DNA of 64,000 nucleotides from assembly GCA_027625915.1 (NCBI GenBank), contig JANTQA010000015.1:12491001-12555000 (forward strand). The letters run 5' to 3'. Positions 36,172 to 48,313 of this stretch are shown here, piece by piece. Source of the stretch: Anaeramoeba flamelloides. Its lineage: Eukaryota; Metamonada; Anaeramoebidae. The translations under genes were made by a program, and so were the position numbers. Within the stretch, counting starts at the first letter, position 1, and every line of letters starts with the position of its first letter. The notes below the pieces were generated by a model. That model saw only the letters and a program-made list of their open reading frames with translations, had not been told where the DNA came from and did not search any database.

Positions 36172-37960
36172 TAATATTTTTTAAAATGAACAAATTCAAG
36201 AAAATGGATTATATTTATTTCTTAAAAATATATCTTGTTTGAAAAAACTGGATAGAATTAATTAATAAACGTTATTGCTGCCCTACATATCAAAACACAG
36301 TAGATCATTTTTTTTGATCAATCCAAGCTATTCCATTATTTAGTAAATCTCTTCTAAAAAAAAAATTTTTGTTACTCTGTTCAAACCAAATCACCCAGAA
36401 GTGTGCTTTTCTTTTATAAAAGTTTAGATTCGATACAAGTTATTGTATGATTGATCATTTTATGAAAAAGTCCAACATTTCCAATCAATGTTTTTTCCAA
36501 TGCAAGAAGAAAATCAAAAGTCCATCACATATGTGTCCAATTCCAACCAATTGCAATTTACTATGAAATGAGAAAACAAGAAAAGGGTGATTTTAATTTT
36601 AAACCTGACAAAAAATATTAGAAAGTTTTAATAGAGTTCTCTCCTATGCTCTTATTATTAAACTGAAAAAAAATCTAAAAATGAAACTTATTTTTCATTT
36701 AGATTTTTGTTTTTTTCATAGATTGTAAAATTGGTTTTTGAATCTTGGAAAATTTCTTGTTTTCGGTATTTTGAAGTTTTTTCGAAGTAAAACGATAAAA
36801 GAATCTCAAAAATCACAGAAATCACAGAAATTCTTGATAAAATATAAAGAGAAACCAAAAATTTTTCAAAAAATACTTTTATTTTGAAGATCTTGTTCAC
36901 AAGTTTATCAAAATATTAAAAATAATCAAGATTTTATCAATGCAAGTATCCAATAAAGTTTAAATCTGACACAATTTTAATAAGTTTTGAGACAATTATG
37001 ACTATTTATATAAACTCATCCAAAATTTAGAATTTCGGAAAGTTCCCTCAGGACACCTTAGAGAGCTGTCGAGAGACTGAGTTTTTTTTTAAAGCAAGTT
37101 AATAAAATGAAAATTTTGGAATTATCTTTCAATTTCTCAAATTAAAAAAAAACTAAATGTCGAGCTTTTCCAGAATTTGAAAGTTTATTAAAAAATCAGA
37201 GATTTTACTTCATTCTTTAAATTTTTGGAAAAACTAAAGGCGATTTTTTAGTGTTCTTGATTATAATGACAAAATTTACTGACATTCGAACCATAACAAC
37301 CATTAACAAAAAGCTCATGGACGAAGTGAGGAATTTATTTCCTCACTTCAAAATCAAAAAAAAAAAGCAATAATTTTTTACTCATTTTTTCAATCAGAAT
37401 TGATGTTTTCTTGATTTAACCATTTATAGATATTCAAAAGTGTTGAAATTTGATTATGCAAGATTAAAATTCTGATTCTCTGATTGCATTTGTTAATATT
37501 TTTTTCAAAAGAGTAAGAAGTTTTCCGAAAATGATCATTCTTAAAAATTTCATCTATCTGATCAGTACATTGACAAAAGGAAAATAAATTTCGCTTATAT
37601 TTGGTTTTTTAGTAAACTGATTTGTGTTCAAAATTTTAGCAAAAAGTTAAAAATAGACCCTTATTTTAAAGATAAATTATAAATTGTTGAGTAACCTTCA
37701 AACATTTTAATTTGGATTTTGGTTAATTCTTCTATTATTATCAATTTTGACCCCTTTTGTTAAAATTAGAAATCAAAAAATTCCCAAATATTGAAAAATT
37801 AGTATATAACTTGGCTGAAAATTAAAATCTGATTTCTAAATTATTTTTTCCTGGATAAATTGATAAATTTTTTTAAAAATATTAATATCAATTTCTTGGA
37901 TTCATGAACTAAAACGATTTCTTTATTTTTCATGTTTTTTTAATAAAAATGTGATTTTAT
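36172..37960. other. Intergenic region upstream of the coiled-coil gene
   Basis: Includes the promoter side of the gene at 33886-36171. Contains an 11-bp perfect hairpin at 37323-37349 and, at 37155-37250, a diverged copy of the hairpin unit seen at 7862-8140. No exon recognised. Confidence 0.55.
37323..37349. other. Perfect 11-bp hairpin
   Basis: GAAGTGAGGAA, then a 5-nt loop, then TTCCTCACTTC. Isolated in intergenic sequence. Role unknown. Confidence 0.6.
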
Positions 37961-38241
37961 CCTTAACCATGATATCTTTTTTGAGAACCCTCACAGTGTT
38001 CAGGTAACTTGACAATATAGTACAAGTTTTCAGTGAACTTCCATTCCATTCTAAACGGAAAGGAAATTATTTTGGTTTGTTTGGATTTGTGTAAAGTATT
38101 TCCGATTTTCAATCAATGTTTCTCCCCCAAATCACATACTTTTTATTTTAAAATACAATATAATTGTACATAATACATCCATGATATGGTCAAGTTGACT
38201 GACCACTGTGAGGATTTTCAAAAAAAGTATCATTGAAAAGG
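37961..38241. mobile_element. ~280-bp inverted-repeat element (MITE-like)
   Basis: The left end reads CCTTAACCATGATATC, then TTGAGAACCCTCACAGTG and CAGGTAACTTGAC. The right end carries the inverted equivalent GTCAAGTTGACTG, then CCACTGTGAGGATTTTC and GTATCATTGAAAAGG. The arms are about 55 bp with several mismatches. Single copy in the window. No ORF. Confidence 0.75.
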
Positions 38242-38832
38242 AAAAAATCACAATTTTATTAAAAGTACATGAAATACAAAGATTTTTTTTTATACCGGCA
38301 GAATTGATTGGTTTTGAAATTTATAAAAAAATAATTTTATTTTCATTAGATTTTTTTTATTTTGGTAATTTATTTAATTATTTATAATTTAAATATGGAA
38401 CTTTGAGAAAACACTTTAACAAAATAATTACCCTTAACCAGACACACCCCAAATTAACTCTTATGATATATTACCATACCTGTCAACGTTTAATTTTTGT
38501 TAAGGTATTTGTGATCTTTTATCTACATACTAAAATATTGTATTTGATTAAAATATTGTTTACTGATAAATTGTAATTTATATTTGGAAATTTTTACTTG
38601 ATTTTCCTTTTTGAAATTATTATGCTCAACCTTTGAATAAAGCATTTTATGAAATCAACTGTTGAGAAACTCTGTAAAATTGTTTGTTCTTCAAAATATT
38701 CTTTGTCCTGGACTGTTTGATAAGAAACAGTTCGAAGATTTCTGAAAATGGAAATTGAACTAAAAATTTTTTGAAATTTATTAGAATTTATCAGTAGTTT
38801 TGAGTTTTTATTTTTTTGAAAAGATTTATATA

Positions 38833-39477
38833 CCACACAGTTATAATAAAAAGTAGTAGTGATTACTAGGGAAATTCTTTGAAAGAAAAGAAGAACCAGA
38901 TTTTAATGATAGATGAATTCTAGAAATATCTTTTTTGGTGTATCTTAAAGAACTTGTCACACAATTCAAAAAGTGATGTTTTAATATTTTTAAGTTTTTT
39001 TACTAAATTTGTAATTTTTCCAAAACTATTAAAACTTTTCCCAAGTACCCCAAAGGGGGGGTTTTTAATAGCAAAACACAATTTAATGAAAGAATAAAAA
39101 TGTTTGGGGAAGAAACAGAAATTCAAAAATAGAAAATAATTTTTAGAAATCAAAAAACAAAAAAACACCAAATAATTTAAGTTGATTATTAAATCGAATT
39201 TTTTGCTATTAGAAACCCCAAGTAACCAAAAAACCCGCCTCCTCGGTGTGGATTAGAAAAGTTTTATAGTTTTTGGAAAAAATGACTAATTTAGTAAAAA
39301 AAACTTTAAATATTAAGAAATCACCTTTCGCAAAGGTGTAAGAGAACTTTTTTATTGGAGAAAAAATAATAAAATAATATTGAACCATAAACAAAATAAT
39401 ATTTAAAAGTTTGTTTCTTCCTTTCTTTCAAATAAATTTCTCATAAATCACTACTACTTTTTATTATAACTTTGTGG
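38833..39477. mobile_element. 645-bp TIR element (MITE), TA-flanked
   Basis: Termini CCACACAGTTATAATAAAAA and its inverted equivalent, with one mismatch in the first ~32 bp and similarity for ~70 bp. TA lies directly outside both ends, fitting a Tc1/mariner-type target duplication. A second internal inverted pair (TTTTTAATAGCAAAA near 39062 and TTTTTTGCTATTAGAAA near 39200) makes most of it palindromic. Two short ORFs inside are by-products. Confidence 0.88.
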
Positions 39478-40156
39478 TATGTATGTCTTTGTAAAAAAAA
39501 AATTTAATAAAATATTTTTTTTCTAAAAAAAATTTTTTTTTAATATACTGATAAAAGATCGTATTATCCCGATAAATATTAAAGGATGGTTTTTGTAATA
39601 TATACTAGGGGATTCATTTGGAACTTTTATCATTAAATCTATACAAATTCACAATAATCAAACAACTTTAACAAAATACAATAAATTCAAAACCTAAGTA
39701 ATTTGTTCAAAATGATTCGGATTTAAAATTTAAGACATTTATTTTAACGATTTTAAAACAACGTAGCTTTTTAAAATAATTGTATCAAAATTAAAATTTC
39801 CGTTTATAACAGTTATTCAATTATTGTTTCATATTTAGTATATTTTTGATTGATCTATTTTGTATGAAGTTAATATTGGCAGATTAATAATAATTAATCT
39901 ATAAAACAATTAAAATTGTTAATCTTTCTTATAGAATTTATATATTTTTCTTCTTTTAGACATATATTTTAAAATTTTTATTACTATTTACAATTGATTC
40001 AAAAAAAAAAAAAAAAAAAAAAAAAGGGATTTTCAAAATGTTTGAAACACAAGAGTAAATATAAAAATAGGATCAAAAAAATTTTTTTATTGCTCAACAA
40101 ATTCAAAATTTTCTTAAATTTCGATTTTTGGTGTTTAGAAGTCTCTAGGTCGTCTA

Positions 40157-40246
40157 GTTTTCGAGATATTGCCCAAAATCGATTTTTATATACAAATTTT
40201 TTAATAGTGATTTTTCACATCTATTTTGGGCAATAATTCGAAAAAT
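40157..40246. other. 90-bp imperfect palindrome
   Basis: TTTTCGAGATATTGCCCAAA near 40158 and its inverted equivalent ending at about 40245 flank a short AT-rich loop region. It could be a small foldback element. Confidence 0.6.
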
Positions 40247-40602
40247 GCAAGAGCCCCCAAAAAATGAAAAATTGAGATTGTTTTTATATTTTTTATATAG
40301 TGTTCCCCATATGTTAAAATGAATTTTAAAGTTTTTTTTTTTAAAAAAAATTTTTTTTTTAATTGCAGGTTTTAGTATATATAAATAATTTAAAATCTTC
40401 TACTCCACACACGGAAAAAACTACTTAGTTACCAGTATTTATCCGAATTTTGGTACCTAAAGAGGATTTTTATTTTTGAAAAAAAGTAATTTGAAAAGTT
40501 TTAAAGGTAAATTCAGGTAGCAAACATATATACTTTAATTGATCAAATTATATATAAAAATTTTAAAAAAAAAATAAAAAAAAACTATTCATTTAATTGA
40601 TC

Positions 40603-40678
40603 TAATCAGGAATCGAAACCCGGCTAAACACTTTTCGAATTTTTAGATCTCGGTGCTCTACCGCTGAGCTACTGAGTA
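40603..40678 (-). tRNA. tRNA-like 76-mer, probably a degenerate tRNA or tRNA-derived element
   Basis: Read on the minus strand: TACTCAG, then TA, then a perfect D arm GCTC-AGCGGTA-GAGC-A, an ideal A-box. A B-box-like GGGTTTCGATTCC lies near the 3' end. The last seven bases, CTGATTA, pair with the first seven except at one position, and the total is exactly 76 nt. However, the anticodon stem does not form cleanly. The T stem overlaps the acceptor strand and carries an extra T, so no anticodon can be assigned. It lies in gene-free, repeat-rich DNA. I read it as a tRNA pseudogene or the head of a SINE rather than a working tRNA. Confidence 0.5.
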
Positions 40679-42076
40679 ATTATTGGATATTTTAAAATTA
40701 TCAAAATTTGAAGATAATCCAATTGAATTTTTAATTGAGTAATTTTTCTAATATTTTTTTTTTTTGAAAAAAAAACTATAAGTTTTTCAAGATGAAAAAT
40801 TTTTTTTTTTTTTCTCATTGTAAAAAAATTAACAAATTTAAAATTAAATTGAAAAAAACCTAAAAAAAACTGTTTTTTTGAAAAAAATCATTTTAATAGG
40901 AAACCCTAGTAAAATATTTTTTAGTATTTTTTTTTTATTTTTCTAGTGATTATACTATCAAAAATTTGAAAAAATGATTTTTAAGATAAAATAAGTTGAG
41001 TTCTAATAATTTTTTTTTCAATATATTTATAATGTGAATTTTTTTCTGATAAATTAGAAAAAAATGAAATTTTACTCGAGTTTTCCTATTAAAAAAATTT
41101 TTTTTTTAAAAATTGTTTTTCAGTGAGAATAAAAATAAAAATCATTTTTTTGAGATGTTTAAAAAAATAATTTTTTTTTTAAAGTGACCTATTTTTACTA
41201 CATTTTAAAAAAATTTATAAAATTTTTTTTATATACATTTTTTAAAATTTTCAATTTTGAAAAAAGTCAAAAACGCCCCTTTTAAATACAAAATAATTTC
41301 GAAACCACTTACTCTCATAAAGTTTACATTTAAAAAAGTGACAAAAAAAATAAAAAGAAAAAATTTTTTGTCTATATTAAAAAGATTTTAATATAGCATT
41401 TTTACAACTAATATAGTCAAACTTATGTATTTTTATATTTAACTTGGATAAAAGCGAAAAAAAATAAAAAAAAAAAATTTTTTAATTTAATAAAAAAATT
41501 TTTCAAATTTAAAAATTTATAACTTTTTTATTTTCAAATATATTACTTATATAATATTTGAGTAAAAAAAAATATGGGAAAATCAAAAGAGTTGTAAAAA
41601 AATTTTCAAAAAAAAATTTTTTTTTTAAACCTTAATTTTTACAATTTTTTTCACCAAAATCAACTTTTTGATCAGAAAATACCCTAGTAAGATGATCTTA
41701 AAAACGTTAAAAAAATTTTATTTTTGTGTAAAATTGGACCTTTTTTAGAAAGGAAAAGTTTAAAAGTTCAAAAAAAAAATTTTTTTGACGAAAAATCGAA
41801 AATGGAGAATAATTTCTAAACTAGAGGAGATAAAGCGCTCTAAACTTTAAAAATCAATTTTTAAGATAAATTTGAGGTTATAAAAATGAATAATTCGTAC
41901 AGATATCCTATATTTAAAATTTTGATTTTTTTCAATTTATACTTGTGAATTACTCAGTTTTTTATTTGAGAGTTAATTAGTAAAAGTTATTGACACAAAA
42001 CATATAATTTTTTATTTATGATAGGAAAATATTTTGTAAAATTCTTTTCAAAACTTACATTACTACTGGGCAAAAA
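40679..42076. other. Extremely AT-rich gene-free stretch
   Basis: Dominated by A and T runs up to about 16 long. It may include unrecognisable 5' sequence of the LINE that follows. Nothing else can be supported. Confidence 0.5.
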
Positions 42077-44511
42077 ATGACCAGAAAAATTGAAAAGAGA
42101 AAAGAAATCAGGATATTATTAAAAAAACAAAACTACCTCCGCAAAGCTTACTTTTTTTTCATAAGATTGGAAAATGCCTCAAATCTTTTAGATTTGTTAA
42201 AGTATTATTTTTTTTTGAAGAAAATTTTATTTTATTTAAAAAAAAATATAAACAGAAAGAAAGAATAGTATTTGATATCAAACAAGATAAATTTAAAATT
42301 AATAATTAACTTTATAAATTATTTGATAAAAATGAAACTTTACATAAAATCAAAAAAATTAATGAATTAAATTACTTAAAATTACTTAATCAAATAAATG
42401 AAGAATATAATAAAAACAAAAACTTTTGGAAAACATTAAATAAAATAAGAGAAACTTCTACAAAAATGTTTTTAAATAATGAAACCATATTCACAGCGTA
42501 TAACGATTTTGTAAAATCAATTAGTCAAAAACATAATACAAATATAATTAATTATATTAAAAAATTTAAAATTAATAAAAATTCATTAAATCCAATTGAC
42601 ATAAAGGAAATTTTTGATCAAGATAAAATTAAAGAAATAATCAAATTTCAAAAAAATAAATCAGTTAAAGAATTTGACAAAATAAATCATTATAAGTTTA
42701 TAAAAAACCAACCAATTCAATATTTATTAAATTATAATTATTTTATTAAAACAGTTCAAAAATATTTTTTTAAATTGGATAACAGACGAAACTGAAAAAA
42801 GTATAAATTTTATTAAAAAAAGAAATTTATTATTTATTCATAAATCGGGGGATGAAGGTGGCCATTAAATTATCGACCTATCTCCACAGGTCCGACATTT
42901 TTTAAGAATTTTGAGTCTTTTTGACAAAAATTGTCGAATTTTCTTGATTTTTTCTGAGATGTCACCTTTTTGTCACCTTTTTGATATTTTTTGAAAAATT
43001 ATGTCATAAAATAATTTGACAAAATAAATAAATCAAAAAAAATCAAAAATTGACAAAAAATATTTTCAAAAGATATCAAATCAAAAATTTTCAAAAATTG
43101 ACAGAACAATCCAACAAAAAATGTCCAAAAATATCAAAATTTAAAATCAAAAATTGTCATAACAGGAGGAATCATAATTTATTAAATGTTGACATAAAAA
43201 ATCAAAAAATATCAATAAAATCATTTCATAAAATATCAAAAATTATCAAAGTACTAAAAAAAGGGTTTAAAAAATCTACTTTATTTCAAAAAAATACAAT
43301 AATTATTTAAAACTAGAAACAATTAAAGTTTATTCTAAGAACAGTTGGAAACAATTTTTTATTTTTATTTTATTGAAAAAAAAAAAATCTAAGAAAAAAA
43401 AACAAAGTATTAAATTACAAATTCTCCCAAAATACTTTTTTAAAATATTGAAAATTCAACTTATAATCTAAAGGAAATAACTTTTTAATTTGATTATTAT
43501 TAATCAATAATTAATATCCCAATCTTAATTCCATCAGTGGGTTAGTAATAGCCCAAAGGTTAAACTTATCAAAAGACTTTCCAATTATTTCTCAATTTTT
43601 TAAAGTATTTTAAAATAAATAAAATTAATTAAAATTAATAATTCTAATAAATAAAACAATAATAAATATTCTCAAATAACTGATTTTAATAACCAAAATT
43701 TTTTCTTCTTTATAGACTCTTAATATTTGAAAAAAATATTGCCTAGTCATTTAAATTTCAAGAAAATTAATAAATATTTGTAAATAAAATAAATCATCAA
43801 ATTTTTTGAAGATCTTCAAGGATTCTATATTGGATTTATTTTTCTTGTATTTTTCAAATAAGATTAAAGTTTCAAATGTTATATATTCACACAAACTCTC
43901 AGAAATAACTAAGAGTGAGATTTCTTCAAAAAATAAAAAGGCTTTTCAAATTATATTTTTTCTGAATTGATCCTAAAAGCCAAACAAAAAGGATCAGAAC
44001 TTTTGACTCACAATTTAATTGGGAAAAATGAATTCTTTTAAAAATTTATAACTCATTAATTTAAAGTTGATAAATGGGATTGTTTCTTGGGTTTATTCAA
44101 ATTTAAATACCCCTTGTGTAAATAAATACTCTATTTCTGGTAAAAAAAAATAAATAAGAGTTAATAGTCACTTAATTTCTACAATCCCTGAAATTTGAAA
44201 AAAAAGCACAAAAACTGACCATTTGGGAAAAAAAGTTCAACACGGTTTTTAATTCGAGAACATTAACAGAACATGAAAATTCAAAGTAAGAGCAATTTAT
44301 AAAAGAAAAAATAAATGATTAAAGACAAAATGGGGGATAAAACAAAATAACATTTTTTTAATACTATCTTTTGGTTTGAGTTTTTCTTTGATTGATCAAT
44401 TATTAGAAATGTTTGAAAAAAATTGACTATTTTTGGGATCTTCAAAACTTATAATCAAATTTCGAAAAACAAGGAAATTTAAAATTTTTTTTATTGATTA
44501 GATTCAAAATA

Positions 44512-44701
44512 CAGTCAGTTTCACTTTTAAGGCACAAACTTTCAACTATATTTAAGGCACAAAAAAATCTCAAATTAATGTGGAAAAATTTTTTTTTTTA
44601 CAATTTAGTTTAAAAAAATTCCAATTTTTGTACCTTAATTTGAGATTTTTTTGTGCCTTAAATATAGTTGAAAGTTTGTGCCTTAAAAGTGAAACTGACT
44701 G
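44512..44701. mobile_element. ~195-bp foldback MITE, copy 4 (nested)
   Basis: Termini CAGTCAGTTTCACTTTTAAG and its exact complement, with TA on both sides. It sits inside the 3.2-kb transposon, itself inside the LINE. The two arms match closely, so it is among the younger copies. Confidence 0.93.
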
Positions 44702-44827
44702 TATAAGATAATGAATTATTCTTTCAAGTTATGTAATTTCTTCGATTAATTGATTGTATTTTTCATTTTCAGGTTATATTACTGTTCCCAATTAAAAACC
44801 ATGTTTCACTTTTTTTACCGAACGTTC

Positions 44828-45285
44828 ATTTCATTTTTTGAATTACCTAACTTGTTTCATTTGATAAATAATCTTCTGAACAGTTGATATTAGGTGAAAA
44901 GTTGAGTTCTTCTATTTTGAAGAACTCAAATAAAATAAGTTGATAATATCTAACCTTTGATCGATCGATATAAATTCCTAATTTTATTTTAGTAAAATTC
45001 ACCAATGTATTTTTTTGTTTTGCGATTATTGTCATTTATAAACAATTACCAACACTAAGAAATTATTGGTGTATTAAAATTTTTGGAGAGAGTAAAACAA
45101 AAAATGTATTGGTAAATTTGTTTAAATTCTATTAGGAATATTGATCGATCAATTGGTTAGATACTATCTACCAATTTTATTTGAGTTCTTCTATTTGCTA
45201 ATAACTCAACTTTTCACATAATATCAATTTTCAGAAAATTTTTTTGATCAAACCAAACATGTTATATAATTCAAAAAATTAAAGG
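44828..45285. repeat. ~455-bp imperfect palindrome inside the transposon
   Basis: Left arm 44828-45030 and right arm about 45090-45285 are inverted equivalents. Examples are GTGAAAAGTTGAGTT, AGAAGAACTCAAATAAAAT, TTGATCGATCGAT/ATTGATCGATCAAT and AATGTATTTTTTTGTTTT. Probably another foldback element. A 62-codon ORF in it is incidental. Confidence 0.75.
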
Positions 45286-46904
45286 AACAACAAACTAAAA
45301 GATGAAAATATGATTGAAATATTTACAAAAAATAGAAATTATTTCCAATTTGAATGAAAATGTATTATTGTGATTCTTTTAACTTTTTTAGCTGTGTGAA
45401 AATTTTGAATTACAGTTTAGGATATAGTTTACTCTGATGTTTATTAAAATATTATTACATTTGGTTAACGAAACGATTTAAATAATTAAGTTCGAAATAA
45501 AATGTTGACACTCAAAATTTGTAAAATGTACTCCATTCATTAAATATAATCTTATTCCCTTTTAAAATTTTAAACAAATCTTTTTTATTAAATATTTAAT
45601 CAAAAAAATAAATTTATAGATAACTTGCTACATATAAGTAAATGAGTTGCTTTATGATTGAATTGATATCAAAGTTTGGTTAATTATGCAAAGTATTTTT
45701 ATCTTTTTAATTTCTTTCTTCTTTTTTTTCTAGTCTTATTTTAATGAATTTTTTATTTTGATCAAAATAAGTATTATTTATTTTGATGATATTTGAATAT
45801 TTTTGATTTGATATTTTTTTGTTTTTTTATGATTTATTTTTTTGACTTAATTTGAAAAAATAAAAAATGATATTGTTTGATTTTTTATGATTGTTATTTA
45901 TTGATTTTTTTTATTTGACAAATTTTGATTTTTTATGATTTGATATTTTTTTTTCAATTTTTTTCAATTTTTTATGATATTTTTTGTCGACATATTTTGT
46001 CAATCAAAAAGGTGTCATAATTTATTTAGATGAGTTTTTTTGACAAATCTCATGACAATTTTTGATATTTTTTGTCAATTTTTTTTGTCATTTTTTGACA
46101 ATTCAAGACAAAAATTTGTCGGACCTGTGTCTATAAATCAATCTCTTCCAAGATTTTTTTTAAAATTAATATACATTGGAATTCAAGACTCCTGGGACTT
46201 GATTTCAAAAAAAAAATTTGGATTTAAAAAATATTTTGGAACCAGAATTGCTGTTTTAAATTTATTAAGAAAATTTAAAAAAATAAAAAATAAAAATAAA
46301 AATACAGAATATTTTGTAGTTACTATAAACATACAAAAATTTTTTGACTCTATACAGCACTCGTTAATATATCAATCTATTAAAAAATTTATCGAAAATG
46401 AAACAATTAAAAATTGGCTCTTGAGATATTACAAAAAAGAAGGAATTGGAGTTTATCAAGGAGATCCCTTATCACCAATTCTCTTCGCATTTATATCTCA
46501 TTTCCTACTAGAAAAGTTAAAAACTTTAGCTGTTCATGTTCAAATGTATGCAGATGATCTTATTCTTATTATGAAAGGGCAATAAATCTCTCTAAAAATT
46601 AATTTAGAAAGGATTTTTGAAATAATAAAAAGATTCGGGATGAACCCACATAATAAAAAAACCAAATATAAAAACGAATTAAAAGATATTTTTTATCTTG
46701 GGATTTGGTTAGAAAAAAACACACATCTTGAATATAATTTCAAAAAAGTAGAAAAGTCCTTGGAAACACTTAATCAATTGTTTCAACAAAATAAACTCAA
46801 CAATGGAGTCAAAATAACTTCTTTCAAAGCTCTCATTTTAAGTCAACTTTATTATAGCCTTGAAATATTTGACTTGAAACAAAATGATTTTGAAAGAATT
46901 GATA

Positions 46905-47101
46905 CAGTCAGTTTCACTTTTAAGGCACAAACTTTCAACGAAATTTAAGGCACAAATAAAAATCTCAAATTAAAGCACAAAATTCAAATTCTAGTAAAAT
47001 AAATTGTAAAAAAAAAAATTCTAAATTTTGTGCCTTAATTTGAGATTTTTTTGTGCCTTAAATTTCGTTGAAAGTTTGTGTCTTAAAAGTGAAACTGACT
47101 G
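46905..47101. mobile_element. ~195-bp foldback MITE, copy 5 (inside the LINE)
   Basis: Full copy flanked by TA on both sides. Removing the element and one TA joins the LINE reading frame as ...F-E-R-I-D-R-F-L-N-K..., direct evidence for insertion with a TA duplication. Confidence 0.94.
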
Positions 47102-47966
47102 TAGATTTCTCAATAAATCAGTCACAAATTTCTTACAAATTAATATCCATTCACCTCAATTAATTTTATAAAACTGAAGCAAAAATTGATCTTGCTAGAT
47201 TAAAAGTATACCGAAGAAAATATAAATTGATAGAAAAATTAGATTTCTTAAATTTAAAAAAATTAAAAACAATACTAAATTTTCGAAAATTGGAAAATGG
47301 CAATATTAATTGGCACACTAAGGGATTAAAATTATTAGATTTAGAATTAAAAAGTTTTTCGATTAACCGAATTGGAAAAATTCACCTAGTTGGAAAGTTC
47401 AACAATATCTAAAAATTATAAAACAACAAAATTGCAATTTCAAACAACAAAAATATTTAAACTGGAAAGCTTCAAAAACAATTCTAAAATTTCGAAATTT
47501 TACTAATTGTTTAAATAGGTACTCTTATGTAACAAGTAAAAATAAGAATAAAAATTGTGATTTATGTAAATAAAAGTTAAATATTGATATCATTGAAGAT
47601 TTCGATCATTTTTTATGGGACTGTCCGGCCTATAAAATAAATCGAAAAATCTGGATATCTGAATTTTTTGAAAAAATAAAAAATTAATAATATCAGAGAT
47701 ATTATTAATAAAAAAGAATTCATCATATATATTATCATTAGTAAGTGATAATAAAATTTGTGATTCTTTAACAAAATTTCTAAAAAAAAGTTTAGAAATT
47801 AGGGCACACAGGAGAAAAGCAATTTTCTCTCTTCAAAAATAAAAAAAAAAAAAAAAGTATTTTTTTTTATTTGGGGATGTTGAGAATCGTCTTTTTATTA
47901 ATGTTTTAAATTGACCAGATATGATATTATTTATGTAAATCTATTAACTTTACACACACACCCCAT

Positions 47967-47967
47967 T

Positions 47968-48033
<66 letters not shown>
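47967..48033 (+). repeat. (TAA)n tail of the LINE
   Basis: About 22 TAA units at the 3' limit of LINE-like sequence. Simple-repeat tails of this kind mark the 3' end of several LINE groups. Confidence 0.85.
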
Positions 48034-48036
<3 letters not shown>

Positions 48037-48114
48037 TAAATAAGTTTAATTTTGTTCATTCTATATAGAATTTTCAGAGATTTTAAAGAGAAATGACTTT
48101 TAATTCTTATGATA

Positions 48115-48313
48115 CAACCAGTTCAACTTTTAAGGCACAAACTTTCAAAGAAATTTAAGGCAAAAAAAAATCCCAAATTTAGGTACAAAATTTGGAATTT
48201 TTTTTTTTTACAATTTATTTTATTAGAATCTGAATTATGTTCTAAAATTTGATATTTTTTTATTGTGCCTTAAATTTCGTTGAAAGTTTGAGGCTTAAAA
48301 GTGGAACTGACTA
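48115..48313. mobile_element. ~195-bp foldback MITE, copy 6
   Basis: Starts CAACCAGTTCAACTTTTAAG and ends AAAAGTGGAACTGACTA, flanked by TA on both sides. More diverged between arms than copies 3-5. It lies 80 bp past the LINE tail. Confidence 0.88.

Larger units (their letters stand above)
42885..46129. mobile_element. 3.2-kb CAC...GTG TIR transposon inserted in the LINE (non-autonomous)
   Basis: Begins CACAGGTCCGACA and ends TGTCGGACCTGTG, a perfect 13-bp inverted repeat. Inside each end, about 300-400 bp is filled with inverted arrays of GACAAAA and TATCAAAAA words. Removing it plus one copy of a TC dinucleotide (42883-84 / 46130-31) restores the LINE frame ...R-P-I-S-I-N-Q-S..., so the target duplication is probably 2 bp. 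No transposase ORF is visible; the interior is AT-rich and holds a MITE and a palindrome. CAC...GTG ends hint at the CACTA/Mirage/Chapaev (CMC) group, but that is tentative. Confidence 0.82.
42077..48033 (+). mobile_element. Decayed LINE (non-LTR retrotransposon), split by two DNA elements
   Basis: The LINE parts are about 42077-42884, 46132-46904 and 47104-48033. First part: a pre-RT region with FWKTLNKIRETSTK and FIKNQPIQYLLNY, ending in RT word NYRPIS at the break. Second: RT palm with VTINIQKFFDSIQHS (motif A), VYQGDPLSPILF (motif B) and MYADDLILI (motif C), then the thumb (FYLGIWLEKN). Third: RFLNKSVTNF and a C-terminal CCHC-type motif, CDLC...FDHFLWDCPAY. It ends in a (TAA)n tail. It is dead: several in-frame stops and frameshifts, including TAA right after the YADD region (46583), and the first motif-A Asp is Asn. 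The 5' start is not defined. The (TAA)n tail and zinc knuckle fit I/L1-like clades, but I cannot name the clade. Confidence 0.86.

Noticed and set aside
43050-43310. 86-codon ORF in the 3.2-kb transposon as a transposase
   Set aside because: It is a translation of the subterminal TATCAAAAA arrays and has no catalytic motif.
40679-48033. LTR retrotransposon, retrovirus-like or Polinton element
   Set aside because: The reverse transcriptase fits a LINE (QGDPLSP, YADDL, CCHC tail, TAA repeats). No long terminal repeats, integrase, protease or capsid-like sequence was seen.
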